Positions 22,213-23,697 of a stretch of 23,697 nt of DNA are shown in pieces; within the stretch, counting starts at the first letter, position 1; every line of letters starts with the position of its first letter. The notes under the pieces were generated by a model, which did no database searches, had not been told where the DNA came from, and saw only the letters and a list, made by a program, of their open reading frames with translations. A program made the position numbers and the translations under genes. The stretch comes from a virus: IMG/VR virus record IMGVR_UViG_3300037070_001924, positions 1 to 23,697 of that record; one strand, written 5' to 3'.

Positions 22213-23697
22213 GTGACCGAACTACCTGTCAATGTCGACTCGGCCTACGCGGACGACGCGACGCATCCTGATGTAAAGATTCACCAGCAACATCACGACT
22301 TCCTGCACTACCTCTACAACCTGTTCGAGCAGGCCATCGAGGATGGAACAGGGACTTGGGACGATGGCGGTATTCCGTTCTGGGTCGCAGGTGATGGGGA
22401 GTTCAGCATCATCGACCCCGGGATTTCCGGCTCACCAGGCCCCACGGGACCGCAAGGGCGCGGGTTCCTGTTCATGGGCGTGTGGTCGTCCGGGACGGCG
22501 TACAACGTCGCCACGTCCAACTCACCGGAGGCGTACGAGGTTGTGCAGTACGGGCGACACCTTTACTACGCGCTTACGGACCACACGAACTCCACCCCGA
22601 CCACCGACGCCAATGGTTATCCCACGGCCTCGGCCAACTGGGGTGTGTTCCTAACGGGCGGCTTGGACGGGGCAACCGGCGTTCCAGGAGCGGACGGTTC
22701 TCAAGGCCCAATCGGCTTGACTGGACCATCGGGGCCTTCGGCCGAGGTTGGCGACATTATCACGTCATCCGGTTCTACGCAGACGCTTGACAGCGCCGAC
22801 GCCACCTACTACAAGATTACGCTTACCGACGATTGCACGATCAACCTCGCGGACACGACCGGCGAGGCGGCTTCGGCTATGACCATTCGATTGTTCCAGG
22901 GAGTGGGCGCACCGTGGCTCGTGGACTTTCCGGACGTATCGTCCTGGTTCACCGCTTCCGGGGCGGCTCCAGTTTTGGGGACGACGGAAGGCGATGCGAC
23001 CGTCATCGTGGTCGATCACTTCGACGGCGAATGGTTCGGCTACGCGCCCGGTGTTTCGGCCACACCGCCGCCCGAGACGTTCCCCACCCTCGACTTCGAG
23101 GAATGGGGTGTTGGCTCGTCGGACGGACAGAACAAGCTCGACACGCTTGGCACCGCTACGTGGGTGCTCAATTCGGCGGTCCAGCTGGGAAACAAGAGGG
23201 GTGGCGTGGTGGGCGTCGTGCTCACGACGGACAACTCCGTGACGCCGCCCGTCCCGTCCCTGGCCGGTGGCGGGGCATCCGCCTGGACGGTCATCGGCAG
23301 CATTGCCTGGGGTACGGGCACCGTACTTCGCAGGCTTACACTGTTCGCTGCGCGGGATAGTTCTAGTTCAGCGGCGGCTCAGTTCACAGTGACGGCCATT
23401 CAAGCTGGAGTGAGCTACACCAACTGTGTTATCAAGGGTGTCAGGTCCACGGGCAACGTCCCCTCGACGTGGATGGCCACGATGCTGGGGAACTTTGCTA
23501 CAAACAACAACATCCTCACGGGGAACTCGTCGGCGCAGCTTGCAACTCTGGCAGCGTTGGCCTCTGGCAACCGTCCCATCGCGTGTCTGGCGACGAACCT
23601 CGACACCACCTACACTTACGACACCAACTACGCCATTATCGGCTCGACGCAGCTTGGCACCGGGCCGACCATCGAGCTTCACTTCTTCTGGGACGCA
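22213..23697 (+). CDS. tail fibre protein with CBM5/12-like domain and collagen-like repeats (3' end outside window)
   Basis: Open frame of 495 codons without stop to the window end. It begins MTELPVNVDSAYADDATHPD and a helical HHDFLHYLYNLFEQA. A short collagen-like stretch GSPGPTGPQG follows, then a chitin-binding-like module (GVWSSGTAYNV, YEVVQYGRHLYYALTDH, ending ANWGVFL) at about residues 90-155. A second collagen-like run (GATGVPGADGSQGPIGLTGP) is at about 155-180, then beta-rich domains including LDSADATYYKITLTDDCTINL. The GTG at 22213 follows AGGAGGG (22203-22209) closely; the overlapping ATG at 22211 is followed by TGA. It would form a trimeric fibre binding host surface glycans. Function is from domain type and position. 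Confidence 0.75.
   Translation, partial: MTELPVNVDSAYADDATHPDVKIHQQHHDFLHYLYNLFEQAIEDGTGTWDDGGIPFWVAGDGEFSIIDPGISGSPGPTGPQGRGFLFMGVWSSGTAYNVATSNSPEAYEVVQYGRHLYYALTDHTNSTPTTDANGYPTASANWGVFLTGGLDGATGVPGADGSQGPIGLTGPSGPSAEVGDIITSSGSTQTLDSADATYYKITLTDDCTINLADTTGEAASAMTIRLFQGVGAPWLVDFPDVSSWFTASGAAPVLGTTEGDATVIVVDHFDGEWFGYAPGVSATPPPETFPTLDFEEWGVGSSDGQNKLDTLGTATWVLNSAVQLGNKRGGVVGVVLTTDNSVTPPVPSLAGGGASAWTVIGSIAWGTGTVLRRLTLFAARDSSSSAAAQFTVTAIQAGVSYTNCVIKGVRSTGNVPSTWMATMLGNFATNNNILTGNSSAQLATLAALASGNRPIACLATNLDTTYTYDTNYAIIGSTQLGTGPTIELHFFWDA

Noticed and set aside
22211-22216. ATG start for the last gene at 22211
   Set aside because: Followed at once by TGA. The overlapping GTG at 22213 opens the long frame.
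1-23697. tRNA genes, CRISPR arrays, insertion sequences, integrase or attachment sites
   Set aside because: None seen on either strand; the window is almost fully occupied by co-directional structural genes, with no non-coding stretch longer than about 80 bases.

Overview
The window is the packaging, head and tail part of the late operon of a tailed phage with an HK97-type capsid and a long, probably non-contractile tail (siphovirus morphology). It could equally be an integrated prophage; no integrase, attachment site or host gene is visible. All supported genes are on the + strand, tightly packed, often with 4-nt or longer stop/start overlaps and many GTG starts. Ribosome sites are of the AGGAGG type. 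The sequence is GC-leaning. The tail hub motif RGRxxLxDRxxxG followed by SPYYPG, the lectin-like minor tail proteins and the base composition resemble phages of Actinobacteria. That host assignment is inference.

Layout. (1) 78-3998, packaging and portal: small terminase, large terminase, a membrane-anchored coiled-coil protein, a small helix-turn-helix protein, and portal. (2) 3979-6804, capsid: S49 head-maturation protease, HK97-fold major capsid protein, a strong hairpin with a TTCG loop, and a 51-residue very basic protein. (3) 6816-11398, an unusual insert inside the structural operon: an FkbM-type methyltransferase, a second class I methyltransferase, a family-2 sulfotransferase, and three glycosyltransferase genes carrying four glycosyltransferase domains. 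All six genes overlap end to start. (4) 11395-14394, connector and tail tube: head-tail connector, stopper, tail-terminator (DUF3168-like), tail tube, and tail-assembly chaperone pair with a GGATTTA -1 slippery site. A HK97-gp10-like protein sits out of its usual place. (5) 14396-23697, tail: 1190-residue tape measure, a 306-residue tail appendage protein, a 1104-residue lectin/tail-hub fusion, and a collagen-like and carbohydrate-binding tail fibre protein that runs off the end of the window.

How it fits together. Terminase cuts and pumps DNA through the portal into a prohead built by the capsid protein and matured by the S49 protease. Connector, stopper and terminator proteins join head to tail. 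The chaperones load tube protein around the tape measure, and the last genes make the host-recognising tip. The modification cassette is embedded just after the capsid genes and is translationally chained to the connector gene. The simplest reading is that the phage decorates its own virion with a glycan that can be methylated and sulfated. A sulfotransferase together with methyltransferases and a run of paralogous glycosyltransferases in a capsid operon is the most notable feature. The predicted frameshift and the Trp-Pro repeats at the tape-measure C-terminus come next.
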